From: Hyperoplus lanceolatus
Taxonomy: Eukaryota > Chordata > Actinopteri > Uranoscopiformes > Ammodytidae
Direction: 5' to 3'
Assembly: GCA_026929865.2 (NCBI GenBank)
Contig: CM049408.1
Location: 2,673,501 to 2,737,500, forward strand
Length of the DNA stretch: 64,000 nt
Made by a program: the position numbers and the translations under genes. This document shows, in pieces, positions 1 through 11,476 of this stretch (within the stretch, counting starts at the first letter, position 1; each line of letters starts with the position of its first letter). The notes beneath the pieces were generated by a model. The model saw only the letters and a program-made list of their open reading frames with translations, was not told the DNA's origin and made no database searches.

Positions 1-594
1 AGACCTAACGCATACTGGTCTGGCCACGAACCATTGGAGCTCATTAAAGATCTCCTAATATACTACATTTCTGGTCTTAATTTCTCATTAATGACACCTA
101 TAGAGCAACCTGACACGAATCACAGCTAAAAACTATGTAGATTTTCGGGACGATTTCAGCATTCTCTGTCAACACTGTGCTTCGGCCATCTCCGCCCCCT
201 CGCCCCCCTCCTGCCAACCCCACTCCGTTGTGATTGGTTACCTTCCGGAAGACTTTCAGCGGTGCGCGGGCAGATTCGAGCAGGCAGGTGGGGGCATGGC
301 AGGAACGTGCCTGAGCACGTTGCAGCATTACCATACATGGAGAATCCTAATTGATCTAAATCCCAAAAATTTGAACAAGTGAATCGCGACCGGCGTTCCT
401 AGTGTTTAGCGCTCTGCACAGCCACCCCAGACGGTCAGCAGGGAATACGCAGGGTTCTCAACCCCCACGCAATGAGAGTGAGACACACGCATTTTAGGCA
501 CACTTGCTTTCCCACTTCCAATTATAACACTGCCCAACATCTTTTTTTTTTATATATATAGCTTCGATAAATCCTGGCCGTCACCACCATCACC
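1..594. other. No gene recognised
   Basis: No exon, RNA gene or complete repeat is recognised here. Open frames are short and look random. A T-rich then TA-rich run lies at about 541-560. Positions 18-31 resemble part of the RecQ-like element family described at 2483-2985, but too weakly for a call. The stretch is probably intronic sequence of the rho-subunit gene that ends at 4198. Confidence 0.5.
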
Positions 595-906
595 TAGCCT
601 GGTTCTACCAGACCATCGTACTTCATTTCATTTGTACAGAAGGTCTGGAATCGCTCAATTGACAAACGTTAACTCACTTGAAGGCGGGTGTCTGTTTAAG
701 TTTAAAACTATTGGATCTGCCCAGTGCCACTCTGGATCTGCCAACCAACCATGTCATGCCCTTCGGCCTTTTCCACTCCCTCTGTTCGGTGATTGGACCG
801 GCAGAAATCTGTCCGGAGAAAACCTAAGAATATACTGCACACCCAGACTGACTACTGAAGGGAAATGAAAATTGAGCGGAAGTAGTAGGCGGGCGGTGCC
901 AGGCTA
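595..906. mobile_element. MITE family A, copy 1
   Basis: A 312-bp non-autonomous DNA element begins TAGCCTGG and ends CCAGGCTA. It is flanked by a perfect 9-bp target-site duplication, ACCATCACC, at 586-594 and 907-915. Two other copies of the same body are at 26199-26532 and 42393-42735. A 9-bp TSD is typical of Mutator-like elements, but hAT elements (8 bp) cannot be excluded. The open frame inside it has no recognisable protein content. Confidence 0.85.
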
Positions 907-2482
907 ACCATCACCTAGTGTTGCCCCCCGTCCCGTTTTTCCCGAAATTGTTCTTTTTTTCACCAGCTGTCCCGGGGAAAGAACAATCTCTCCCGGGACA
1001 CAATTTGTCCCGTTTTTTGGGGAAAAACTAATTTGATTTCCTACGTTCAGTAGTTAAGGCCGTTTCACACGGGCCGAGGCGTTTGTTGCGGCCACTAATG
1101 CATTCTCAATGGAGAGGCGAGCGGGCAGAGAGAAGGCGCAGTTTCGTCAGGCGGCACGACAAGCGTGCAGGGGCGGTCTTAACGATCTCGGGGCCCGTTT
1201 CAAGACCCTGTGTGGGGTCCCCCACATTTATTTTTTAATTTTTTTCTATGAATAATGCTTGTGCATGCTCCCCGCAAAAATTAAAAAAGATTGTGGAAAC
1301 TAGTTGGTTCATAGACGGATTATGAGATAATAGGCCCAGACTCTTAAAGCCCCCCCCCCCCCCCCCCTCTCTCCCTATCCAGTCAGTTACATTGACTTTT
1401 CCGCAAAGATACATACATTTACTGGCATGAACATATTAAGGGAGTCAGTGTTTGGGAGATATCCTGGACCTTGCTGGGGGGTCCGGGGGCATGCCCCCTG
1501 GAAGAAAATTGTTTTAAAGTAAAATGCATCAATCTGATGCACTTTCAGAGGAACATTTAGATTTAAATCAAATCTTGAGCTGCAGAAGGAACATTATTTT
1601 TCTTAAACAGGCAGCACTCTTTACTCTGCAACTGTAAAAACATTTCAGAAGATTGGTCTGCAGACCCATGTTATAAGATGGAGGGGCCCATTGCAACAGA
1701 CTTTTTATGAACAGTATATAATTTACACGTAGAAAGCTTATTCCTGTATGTGTGTGGGGGCCTTAGAGGCCCCTTATGAAGCCCATAAGACATAGCTAAT
1801 ATTGCTTTTGTTTTGCGCTTGCTTTTCTATTTTTCACCTACTAGTTGAGAGGCCAAGTTGGTTTTAGTGCTCCCACATTCAAATGCGGACGCCGAAAGAG
1901 TCTTCTCCATGGTTGGTCTTAACAAGACCAGCACCAGAAACAGACTAGCCCTAGAAGGAACATTGTCGTCCATTATGATGGTCTAAATGGCTGGTGTGGA
2001 GCCACAGTGCTTCAAGTGGGAGCCAGAAAACCCTATCCTGAAGGCCTCAAAATCTGCCACTCGAAGCTACAACAGCGAGCATCAGTAATATCCAGTATCC
2101 ATATTTGCTGAACTGAACTAAGAGTTTTACTGAAATAACTAATCCGAACAACTACCCTAGGCCTACACCCATCTCACTAGTCTGGCATTTGGTATTAATC
2201 CAGTTATACTCTCATCATAAAATTACTACAATAAAACAAAGAAATTATACTGAACTGAACTTGTGTTAAAAACCATTATTATGTTTTAAATTAATAAATA
2301 AACACACAATAAAATGTTGCTCGCGCGCTCGCATGGGAAATCTGCTTCTGTCTCACTCTAAACAATTTCCAAAAGTTGAGAACCCTGGAATACGTCTAAC
2401 TTCATGTAAGTCATCATTTGACACTTTAGTATGGTTAAACATGACTATAAATCATTATAACAACGTTTATAGGTCATAAAAG
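907..2482 (+). pseudogene. Decayed hAT transposon with transposase C-terminus
   Basis: Positions 1861-2088 read in one frame as a hAT C-terminal dimerisation domain: a motif PHSNADAERVFS followed by an RNRL segment. There is an in-frame TAA at 1984-1986, then 33 more codons to a second TAA at 2086-2088. The SNADAERVFS signature is diagnostic of the hAT transposase C-terminus. The upstream DDE-type catalytic part is not readable. A run of about 18 C lies at 1351-1367, and short GC-rich motifs at 907-1090 resemble termini of other DNA elements. No functional gene remains. Confidence 0.65.
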
Positions 2483-2985
2483 TTGAAAAAGCATAATAGG
2501 TGCTCTTTAACTATGTCGGAAAAATCTGGAGCTACCAATCAAATCGTACTTTCTGATATGGGCGGGTATAACCAGATGACGAAAGTGCTGTGCATGCGCC
2601 GTCAAAGTAGTGATAGTAAACGACAAAGATGGATGCAGATACGTTGTTTGAGACGGCTTTGGCTTCGACACTTAACGATTTGGAAGACGGCACTCAAACC
2701 TTTCATTAGCAAGAAAGAAGAATTTTCTGTTTTGCCGACCGACCACGGCAAAAGTTGAATTTACCATTCAGCCCCACTGTTCGCTGAACAAACAGGGCTT
2801 AAATACGTCACCTTGTTCATTGCTCTGATTGATCGTAGTGCTATCCATCGGCGTGCAGTGGTATTTGAAATGCACGCGTAGGTGCTGCCTCTTGAGTTGG
2901 GAAGGTCTATTGCTCATCGCCAGACCTTACATCGTTCTAGATTTGGGTCTGGATTTCCAGTTTAGGGAAATCTCCAAACCCCTGT
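2483..2985 (+). pseudogene. RecQ-like helicase remnant in a TE (family B)
   Basis: The open frame ends with ALKPFISKKEEFSVLPTDHGKS at 2693-2755. This resembles the N-terminal edge of a RecQ-type DEAD-box helicase with its Walker A loop (usual VLPTGxGKS); here the loop reads DHGKS. A stop codon follows at 2756-2758, after which the frame continues in a helicase-like way (IYHSAPLFAEQTGL). The stretch up to about 2985 is homologous, in reverse, to 53945-54190, where a copy has readable ends. This is a dead fragment carried in a repeat, not a host helicase. Confidence 0.55.
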
Positions 2986-2995
2986 ACAATTTTAA

Positions 2996-3344
2996 AGGTG
3001 GAGTCAGTCATTTTGGAGAATGTTTATTTTCAAAGTCACTTTTTGTCAAAGTCAGTGAATTTTTCATCACAATCCGCTACCTGTCCACACTTTGGGTGTG
3101 CTAGGAACACAAACATCTGGTGTTAATACAAAGCCTAGGCTCTGTAAACTGGTATGTAAACAAAGGGAACCCACTGTAGCTAGCAACATGCCCTTTTACA
3201 GAGCCAAGACTGGATTTTAACTCTGGATTTTTTTCCCAGCAGACACACAGTACGGTCAGGTAGCGGATCGTTAGAAGATATTCACTGATTTTGACTAAAA
3301 GTGATTTTGACAACAATCGTTTTCCAGAATAGCCGAGTCCACCT
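2996..3344. mobile_element. TTAA-flanked MITE family C, copy 1
   Basis: A 349-bp element with ends AGGTGGAGTC and GAGTCCACCT, directly flanked by TTAA at 2992-2995 and 3345-3348. A TTAA target is typical of piggyBac and Kolobok transposons. Related copies are at about 4839-5310, 30973-31268 and 42795-43105. It has no coding capacity. Confidence 0.8.
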
Positions 3345-3348
3345 TTAA

Positions 3349-3841
3349 TAGAAGTATAGAAGTAGAAAGAATCCAGACTCCACTCACTCTAACCACTCTT
3401 TCTGACTTCATGACAGTTTAGTCATGTCAAATATAATGAAGTTTAAGGGAATATTTATTCAATAACTGGATCTGTATGTGTAAAGGAACTCTAGTAAACT
3501 GTAAAATGAGAAACAATCAAACAAAATCAGTCAACATCATAGTGAAGGCAAAATAAAAAGCAAGCACCAACATCAACCCTCACTCAAAAAACACATTTTG
3601 CCCAATGGATTTAGGGTTAGGGTTAGGACTTTTCATGAAAATGTTGTAAAAAACTGTGTTGACTTAAAAAAAACTGTTTATGATAAATAATATGAACCAA
3701 TCATTTATTAACAGTTCATCAGTGTACCCATATTGTAAAGTGTTACCGTACATTCTCTACAAACTAAAATCAAAACACTTCATTCTAATGATATTGTACA
3801 CCCCCTCCCCCCACCCCCCTCCCTCCCTGCCTGCCTGCCAG
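3349..3841. other. Tail of the last gabrr2-like intron
   Basis: The stretch is AT-rich and no repeat family was recognised. It ends in a C-rich polypyrimidine tract at about 3798-3838 and the acceptor AG at 3840-3841, just before the exon that starts at 3842. No earlier receptor exon is recognised between 1 and 3841, so this intron is longer than 3.8 kb. Confidence 0.6.
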
Positions 3842-4198
3842 TCACTGCCCTGCACCTGTGGGATGTCCCAAACGCGGACCATGGCCATGTTGGATGGCAG
3901 CTACAGCGATGTGGACACCAACAGCCTGGCGGGCTACACCTCGGAGCCCTGCATGGTGCCAGGAGAGGGGGAGGAAGAGGAGGGGCTCCACAGCGTTCCA
4001 GAGAAACAACCTGAACACATGGTGGTCCACCTGTCAGTCAGCAGTGAGTGCACCACCACCAAGAAGAAGAAGAGCAGCATACGCACCCTCAACATCAACA
4101 TCATCCAGAACACGCACGCCATCGACAAGTACTCGCGGATGATTTTCCCCGGTTCCTACATCTTCTTCAACCTCATCTACTGGTCTGTGTATTGCTAA
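3842..4198 (+). CDS. gabrr2: GABA-A receptor rho subunit, last exon (gabrr2-like)
   Basis: This is the terminal coding exon (118 codons plus TAA at 4196-4198) of a rho-type GABA-gated chloride channel subunit. It encodes the end of the cytoplasmic M3-M4 loop and the fourth membrane helix. The exon begins SLPCTCGMSQTRTMAMLDGS, and the conserved DGSYSDVDTNSLAGY block resembles the rho-2 rather than the rho-1 paralogue from what I remember of the family. A lysine-rich KKKKSS stretch follows, then the rho signature NTHAIDKYSRMIFPGSYIFF and the M4 end NLIYWSVYC. The acceptor is the AG at 3840-3841 after a C/T-rich tract. All upstream exons (signal peptide, ligand-binding domain, M1-M3) are outside the window. 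The rho-2 versus rho-1 or rho-3 assignment, and the a or b fish copy, are less certain than the family. The next gene, syne3, lies downstream on the same strand. Confidence 0.92.
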   Translation, partial: SLPCTCGMSQTRTMAMLDGSYSDVDTNSLAGYTSEPCMVPGEGEEEEGLHSVPEKQPEHMVVHLSVSSECTTTKKKKSSIRTLNINIIQNTHAIDKYSRMIFPGSYIFFNLIYWSVYC

Positions 4199-4660
4199 GA
4201 AAGGGCTAAAAAAAAGACAGATAGATCCACGCACACACACACCATGTGAAGGCTGCAGCAAAAATGTGAACACTTCTGGATTGATTTGAAAGAGTGCTGC
4301 TGTACTGTAGAGTTTGGTGACCGTGGATCATTTGGGGTTTAGGGCCTTGGATAGAAAAACAGAACGAAATACAGAAGATGTTTTTGCAAAAGATTTTTTG
4401 TTTCCTAATGCAGCAATTTGAATGTTCAAATCATCCTCTGAACTCCAACAAAAAATAATCATTTGAATGTTGTTTTGAACTACTAGTATTAATTCCTTTT
4501 CTGCTTCATCAACGGCTGTTAAAAAGCTCTTGGTTGGCGGTCGGAAAAAAACACATACATTTTTCTATTTAACTGGTGACATTGATAGATAAGGACTTGG
4601 TCATTTTAAGCATGTTATCGGAACAAAAATGTGTTATAAATAAATGTTGAGTAGTCAACT
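4199..4660 (+). other. Probable 3' UTR of the gabrr2-like gene
   Basis: This is non-coding sequence directly after the stop codon. A canonical AATAAA lies at 4639-4644 and could direct cleavage about 15-25 bases later. No repeat family is recognised before it. The UTR end is an inference from the hexamer alone. Confidence 0.4.
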
Positions 4661-4838
4661 TAACAAGATTAAGAGTGTACAGCAATGTTACCAGTTCTTT
4701 GAGGCTATATATAGTGGTGCTTTAAGCTCATTGATAATGGCAGCATGCTATGATGATCATGTCAACATGCTGAGAATGTTTAGCAGGTAAGGTTTTAAGG
4801 TTTAGATAATGCTTCTAAACAAAATCCCTTTTCACAAT

Positions 4839-5310
4839 CCCTACTGTGTGTAAACTGAAAACAAATCTGTTGTTAATACACAGACTAGACTCTGTAAACA
4901 GGTATGACAACAAAGGGTATGTAAATAAAGGGGGCCCACCGTAGCTAGCAACATGACTGTTGACAGAGTCTAAGGGCGCACTCACACAAGGCAAAGTTGC
5001 CCTGTATCGTGCCCAAGCACAATTGCCCTCTCCCCCCCCCCCCCCCCCCACAAACACACACACACACAAAATTGGCCTGAGTACACCTCTCCCAACTATG
5101 CCGTGGCCGAGGAACAGTACCATGCTTGAGTACGGAACGGTGCACTCACACTGGTCAAACGTACTAGACTTTAGTGTGAATGTGCCCAAAGTCGTGTATT
5201 AACACTGGATTGTTTTTACAGTTCACACACAGTACGGTAGTGGATCGTGAGGAAAACTTCACTAATTTTTTTTCCAAAATAAATTTGACAAGCATTCTCC
5301 GCAATCGCTT
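4839..5310. mobile_element. MITE family C, copy 2, split by another MITE
   Basis: Sequence either side of 4974-5187 matches family C (shared blocks such as CTCTGTAAACAGGTATG and CACACACAGTACGG). The copy was therefore present before the Harbinger-like MITE inserted into it. Its ends are degraded. Confidence 0.6.
4974..5187. mobile_element. Harbinger-like MITE, copy 1
   Basis: The element starts GGGCGCACTCACAC and ends in a degraded inverted copy (GTGTGAATGTGCCC). It is flanked by TAA at 4971-4973 and AAA at 5188-5190, consistent with a mutated 3-bp duplication. A better copy with a perfect TCA duplication is at 41611-41860. It contains an 18-base C run near 5032-5049 and a short CA repeat. 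Confidence 0.6.
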
Positions 5311-5322
5311 GCTGCATCTTAA

Positions 5323-5986
<664 letters not shown>

Positions 5987-5990
5987 TTAA

Positions 5991-7056
5991 AATACAAACA
6001 TGTGGCAGTACTGTTGGAGCTGATAGGAATGGCATTAGTTTTGCTGGTGTTTGGTCATAAACCAGAATAGTGAAAAACAACATGACTGTCTCTGCAAACG
6101 TTTGGATTTCATCACTGAGACATTTTTCGCAGCCTTGAGGTATGTTGTCAAATTTCCATCTAATCTAGAGCAGATTCTAATCCAATGTCCTGAAAATCAG
6201 CAGAAGACAATACAAAGTGTTGCACCTTGGCATTGTAGAGTAGTGCTACTCTTCTGTGAATATGAGAAGTCGGCTGCATCAACATGAACAGTTGGTGGTG
6301 TTAAGTTTCCAGTGATCTGCCATTTAAAGCTTTGCAGAAGAAAATGGGTCAAAAAGATAACGTACATAAAAGATTTCTAGTAAAACCTTAAACCATGAAA
6401 AACCAAGTGGAAAACATGATGGAAATATAACGTTTGTGTGCGTGTGTGTGTGTTTCATTTAATAATGTGGTCATCTCTCCAGATACCTGTGCGTACGTAC
6501 ATCATATGATTGGAAGCTTTGGTGGACGATTAAGTCATACGTTTCCATTGCACTTTTCTTAATATTTTGCTCCTGATACATCCACTCATCCAATATTATA
6601 TTTTGACCTGTTTTATTTCAAGCATTTCCAGCATTTAACCTCAGGTTAATTTATGCTCAAATTGACAAACTTTGACATTGTCTTCTTCACTACAAAACGT
6701 GATATTTGAAAGAGTTGCAATACACAAGAATTCAATAAATAGAAGAAAAAAAAAGTGGTTAAAAAAAGTGACATCAGACATTACATTATAGACAATAAAG
6801 GTTAAGAAAACTTTGGTAAAACATGTCAGCTGTTCAGAAATCACAACACAAACCAAATTAAGGTCAGATTCAAATGTTGACATTAGATGATGTTAGTCAG
6901 TGATGGCCACAGCTGTTTATACCTTGATGGGAGCCAATGTGTTGCAGTTGATCTTCAGAGACTATTTAATGAATTCATCTTCAATTTTCACATTGTTTAA
7001 AGTTCAATCAGGATTAGGATTTAGAAAGATAGCAGCTACATACCTGTTCTGGTTTC
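5991..7056. other. Intergenic, no gene recognised
   Basis: AT-rich sequence between two TTAA-flanked elements. The open frames here have no recognisable motifs. A short GT run lies at about 6435-6452. No RNA gene or regulatory site could be supported. Confidence 0.5.
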
Positions 7057-7060
7057 TTAA

Positions 7061-7597
7061 AGCCCCTATCTTACTGGGCTGCAACAGTTTGTGACAAGTT
7101 GGAGACACAAAATTGCGAGAAAATATGCGAATTAGCGACAATTTTCACTTGCAGTCTCACTGAGTTGGTACTTACGACACGTTTGCGAATGTCCTGGCCA
7201 AAACTTGCCGGGAGCTCGCATTTAAGTCTCGCGAACGTCTGGCGAGCGTCGGACGAATGGAATGTCAGTCTAATTTTTGTCTCAAATCATTCGCAATAGT
7301 TTTATAATGTCGCCAGACCCTCGCAAAGTTGTCTCACACTTCTCGCACGTTCTGACTTGCGAAGGGTTTGCGACACGTGCGACATACCCGCGACGACTCT
7401 GAGACTATTTTGAGAGAACATTTGTCGCACACATTTTTTTTAACATGTTCACAATTCAAGCGACAGGACTGAGAGACTCTGCGACTCATGCGAGGAAATT
7501 GAGACCCCCCGTGAACGTTTCAAGACAGTTTAGAGACTCCCTCGCAAATGCAGTCTCCAACTTGTCGCACACATTTGCAGCCCAGTGAGATACGGCC
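7061..7597. mobile_element. TTAA-flanked MITE with ~45-bp inverted repeats
   Basis: A 537-bp element flanked by TTAA at 7057-7060 and 7598-7601. The inverted termini both contain ATCTYACTGGGCTGCAA and continue as ACAAGTTGGAGAC, so the arms are about 45 bp. The body is unusually rich in CG-containing words such as GCGAC for this AT-rich region. The family is probably piggyBac-like or Kolobok-like by target site. Confidence 0.85.
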
Positions 7598-7601
7598 TTA
7601 A

Positions 7602-8462
7602 GGGTTAAGTGTTTTCTGAGAAGTCTCAAAGCCATTTATTTTCTCTAGAAGAAACTCAACTGTCACACCAATACACATTATAAAGTGATAGCCTTGAGAT
7701 AGTAGTGACCTTTAATGTATTAGAGTTATCTTAAATGGTTTGATTAAGACGGACCAGGTCAGCACTTTATTTTGAAGGGCCACAAACATGATGAAGTCAT
7801 GAGAAATGAGTCTGCTTAGTTCATCATGATTTCAACACTGGGTTGAAAACACATGTGTATTGGTGTGACTGGACAGACATGATCATCAGTTATAACTCAA
7901 AGGTCATGATGATTAACACACCTCAGCTGAAGCATTCATTAATGTATTGTTCCTGTGTTCAATCATATATGAGATACCAATAATCCTAGTGAATTACTGA
8001 TAGTTCATGAAGTACTCTGAATTTATGGAATTCCATGCATGAATTCAGACATGAAGTCATGATGATTCATGTACCATTCATATAAAGTGTTAGCTGGAAC
8101 AGTTTGCTAAAGAATGGATTGTAACAATGGAAAGTATTTATTAATTGATTTTGTATATTACCGTAGCCATTTATAGATCAAGATCAATCACACTGTATCT
8201 CCTGATACATTCATTGATATCTGGTCAAAGTGTGAACATTGCTCAACTGAAAAAGTTTGAGCATCAGAACTACTTGATGTCCAGAATACAGTTTGATCCA
8301 TGCTGTGTCTATCAATGCAAAGTATGCAAATGTATTTAAAATGGTTGTGTTTCATTAAAGATGGAGCCTGTGGTTGAAATGTCCTGTCGGCCTGATGCTA
8401 TCACTGGAAAAGTTCACGACTCGCTACTGACAAAGAGGAAAAATACAGAATCTGAAAAGTTC
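7602..8462. other. Intergenic, no gene recognised
   Basis: AT-rich sequence with many short imperfect copies of CATGATGA and ATTCATGA-like words. I see no exon, RNA gene or bounded element. Confidence 0.5.
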
Positions 8463-8925
8463 AGTAAGCGGAATGGTCAGTTTAGCTAACTTCCTGTCAG
8501 TTACTGCAGTTAGCAGTCCCCTCGCTCGTCCCCACCTCACCACATTAATGCACTGCGGTCTTCAAGCAGCGAGTTATCTAGCGTCATCTCAGATCCATAA
8601 GTGTGATAAAACATGATAAAAACCATTATCCACAACAGACATTGGGAAGGATTTTTACCTGCTCCGCCATTGTAGGCGCATACACATTCACCCATCTGTC
8701 GCTCTGCACGTGCACCGGAAGTGAGACGGGTGCCGGTTTGTAGAGTTCTCTCTTCTGATCGGTTATCAGTAGTGGGATCCCCGAAAAGTTTATTTGCCGA
8801 TTACATGCAGAGCGGTTGACTGAGAGATCGGCTTTATGAAACGTGCACACTATATAAGTGATCACTGTATGAATAAAGAGCAATTTAACATTTATATTAA
8901 TATAAATAAATCGCTTACTTCACCT
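8463..8925. mobile_element. TTAA element family D, copy 1
   Basis: About 463 bp highly similar in the same orientation to 9234-9709. The right end CTTCACCT abuts TTAA at 8926-8929; the left end is degraded. The open frame on the minus strand is shared with the other copy only because the repeat is shared. Confidence 0.7.
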
Positions 8926-9233
8926 TTAAAGTGTATTTTTCAGGATATGCAATGTAGTTCTGATGAACAAAATGTGCAACTGATTTAGAAACATTTCAAT
9001 TGTATTTATTAGTACACCAGGGAACTACTGGGTTGCTAAAAGGATTTCTCATCAACATTTCAATTTAAGCCCTAGACCCAACCCATTGTGTTGCTGCCGT
9101 CCTTCTCAAGGCTTTACTAATGGTAAAGTATTAATATATACTCAATGGAAGAAATCTGGAGATAAACTTAAATTATAGTAAAAAAATGGACAAACAAAAT
9201 TGCACTGACACATTTTTTTATGTGTAGATTTAA

Positions 9234-9709
9234 AGGTGCTGTAGGCGGAATGGTTCTTTTAGCTAACTTCCTGTCAGTGACTGCAGTTAGCAGTCCTCTC
9301 ACTCGTCCCTACGTCACCACATTAATGCACTGCGGTCTTCAAGCAGCGAGTTATCTAGCATCATTTCAGATCCATAAGTGTGATAAGACATGATAAAAAC
9401 CATCAAAACAGACATTGGGAAGGATTTTTACCTGCTCTGCCATTGTAAGGGCATAAACATTCACCCATCTGTCGCTTTGGCGTGCACCGGCAGTGAGACC
9501 ATAAGTGAGACGGGGGTCGGTTTGTAGCGTTCTCTCTTGTGATTGGATATTAATTTCGGGATCCCCGAAAAGTTCATTTGCCGATTACGTGCAGAGCAGC
9601 TGACTGAGAGATCGGCTTTATGAAACACGCACATTATGTAAGTGATCACTGTATGAATAAAGAACAATTTAACACTTATATTAACATAAATAAATCGCTT
9701 ACTTCACCT
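9234..9709. mobile_element. TTAA element family D, copy 2
   Basis: A 476-bp element bounded by AGGTGCTGTA and CTTCACCT and flanked by TTAA at 9230-9233 and 9710-9713. A truncated relative forms the hairpin at 32794-32834. It does not encode a protein I recognise. Confidence 0.8.
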
Positions 9710-9713
9710 TTAA

Positions 9714-11468
9714 AGAAAACACAGTTTCAAAGTGTTCCCAATTTCAAAATGATGATTAAAAACTAATAAAAAGTATTGCTGGATAGTGTTTAGAGTGTTA
9801 ATACATACAAAATACCTGCTCTGCCCCCGTAAAAATAATACTTCTACCCAAAATACATGAACTAAAACTTATCCAAAGTTAACATCTGCATCAATTAAGT
9901 GCAGTTCCATCTTGACCTTAAATAAACTTAATTTTGGCTGGACGCCAGCTGTTTTGCATAAATTGCCAGTTGGGACGGTTTAGGATTTCCATATAAAAGA
10001 AGAAGAGAGATTGATGTGAGTGGGGAAAGCCTAGGCAGTAACATATTGCAATAACACAAAGATGAAAATCGCATGCTGAGTGCATTTCCTTTCTTCTTCT
10101 TGTCTGTCTTTGAGACACACATTCTATAAAATTCACTTGTCTTAAAATGGTTCAGTTCACCCATATTACAAAAATCCTCCACTGGCATACAGCCGCATTC
10201 ACATTTTTGATTTATATGTCAACATATTGAAAGACAGTCATTTCAGATGATCCATTTACCTTGTCTCTGTATTTGAACTAGTTTTTACCATAGAAACCAT
10301 CCCTATGTAAATTGTCCCTCTTTGGAGTCTTAGGGACACTGACTCTGCAAATATATGTTTGTCATCTTTCAATGCTGTGAGTGAGTGCCATAAACTATAT
10401 TCTTTTCTCCTTGATTATATGTGTTGATCGAACCACCAGAGGTAAGTGAGGAAATGTATGGTCAAGTCATCTGTGTGAATCAATGTTTTAAACTACAGCA
10501 GGTTTGACAGCATGTCCACCAATGTTTTGGCATGTTTCTCAGTGTTAGGCTATAAAGTCCCTTTTCATAAGTAGTTTATGTATTTTTGAATTGAGAGCTA
10601 GTAAGCCTATAAATTCTGAACTGAAACTGGGCGGCAACTGTTGCTTGTCTTTCTACCAATAGAAAGCAAGTTGTGAAGGCGCCCTGCAGTTTGAATGAGT
10701 GACGTGTGCAGCTCTGGCTCAGCAGCTGCTGTGGATTTGTTCCTTCCTCTGGTTCAATCTGGTCTGCTGATGAGTTCAAGTGTTGCCTGAAAGCCAGAGT
10801 GGAATTAAATATACACGTGGAGGGCGCACTCACACTAGGCCTTGGTTGTCTACTGTGACGTATTAGTTGATCTGAATATAATAAATTGCATGATTGTGAT
10901 AAATAAAAAATGCACAAAGTAAGTATTTCCTTATTGGATATAAAAGCCAAGCCTCACACATATGCTAGCCTACTAAGTAACTACAGATGTTCATTTGACC
11001 TCACAATCCCTACCCCATAACATATGGCAGTAAAGTAAGTAAAGATAGATAGTGTTTTAAGAAACATCTTAGTTTATTATATTGATAACTTTATCTTTTT
11101 TAATCTATTTTTATTTTTATATTGTTGCTGTTTCTGCAGTTCATTTCAGAGAGTACACTTTTACCTTGGGGACTTTAGCCATCAATAAGTGACTTAGACA
11201 TAGGCTATATCCTTTCTACAGATTATTGAAATCTTAAAAACTAGCTGTGAAATACCGCTTTTAATTTTTTTATATACTATCTATGTGAAATACCAATAGT
11301 AGTCTATTGGTAAAAAAAAAATTAAAATAAAATCATGGTAAAGCCCATCAAGTGTATCTTAATTATTTCAACGTATTTTGTTTAGGCCTATTATAGGCTA
11401 TTGGATAAGAATAGCCTATATGCAAATAGGCCTATGTTTAGCAGTTTTAGAATTATGGTGTCCTACCC
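9714..11468. other. Intergenic, no gene recognised
   Basis: AT-rich sequence. Positions 10820-10845 carry GGGCGCACTCACACTAGGC, a truncated Harbinger-like MITE end of the type at 41611. The 124-residue minus-strand frame at 10576-10950 has no family signature. No promoter or RNA gene can be supported. Confidence 0.5.
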
Positions 11469-11476
11469 GCAGCAAC

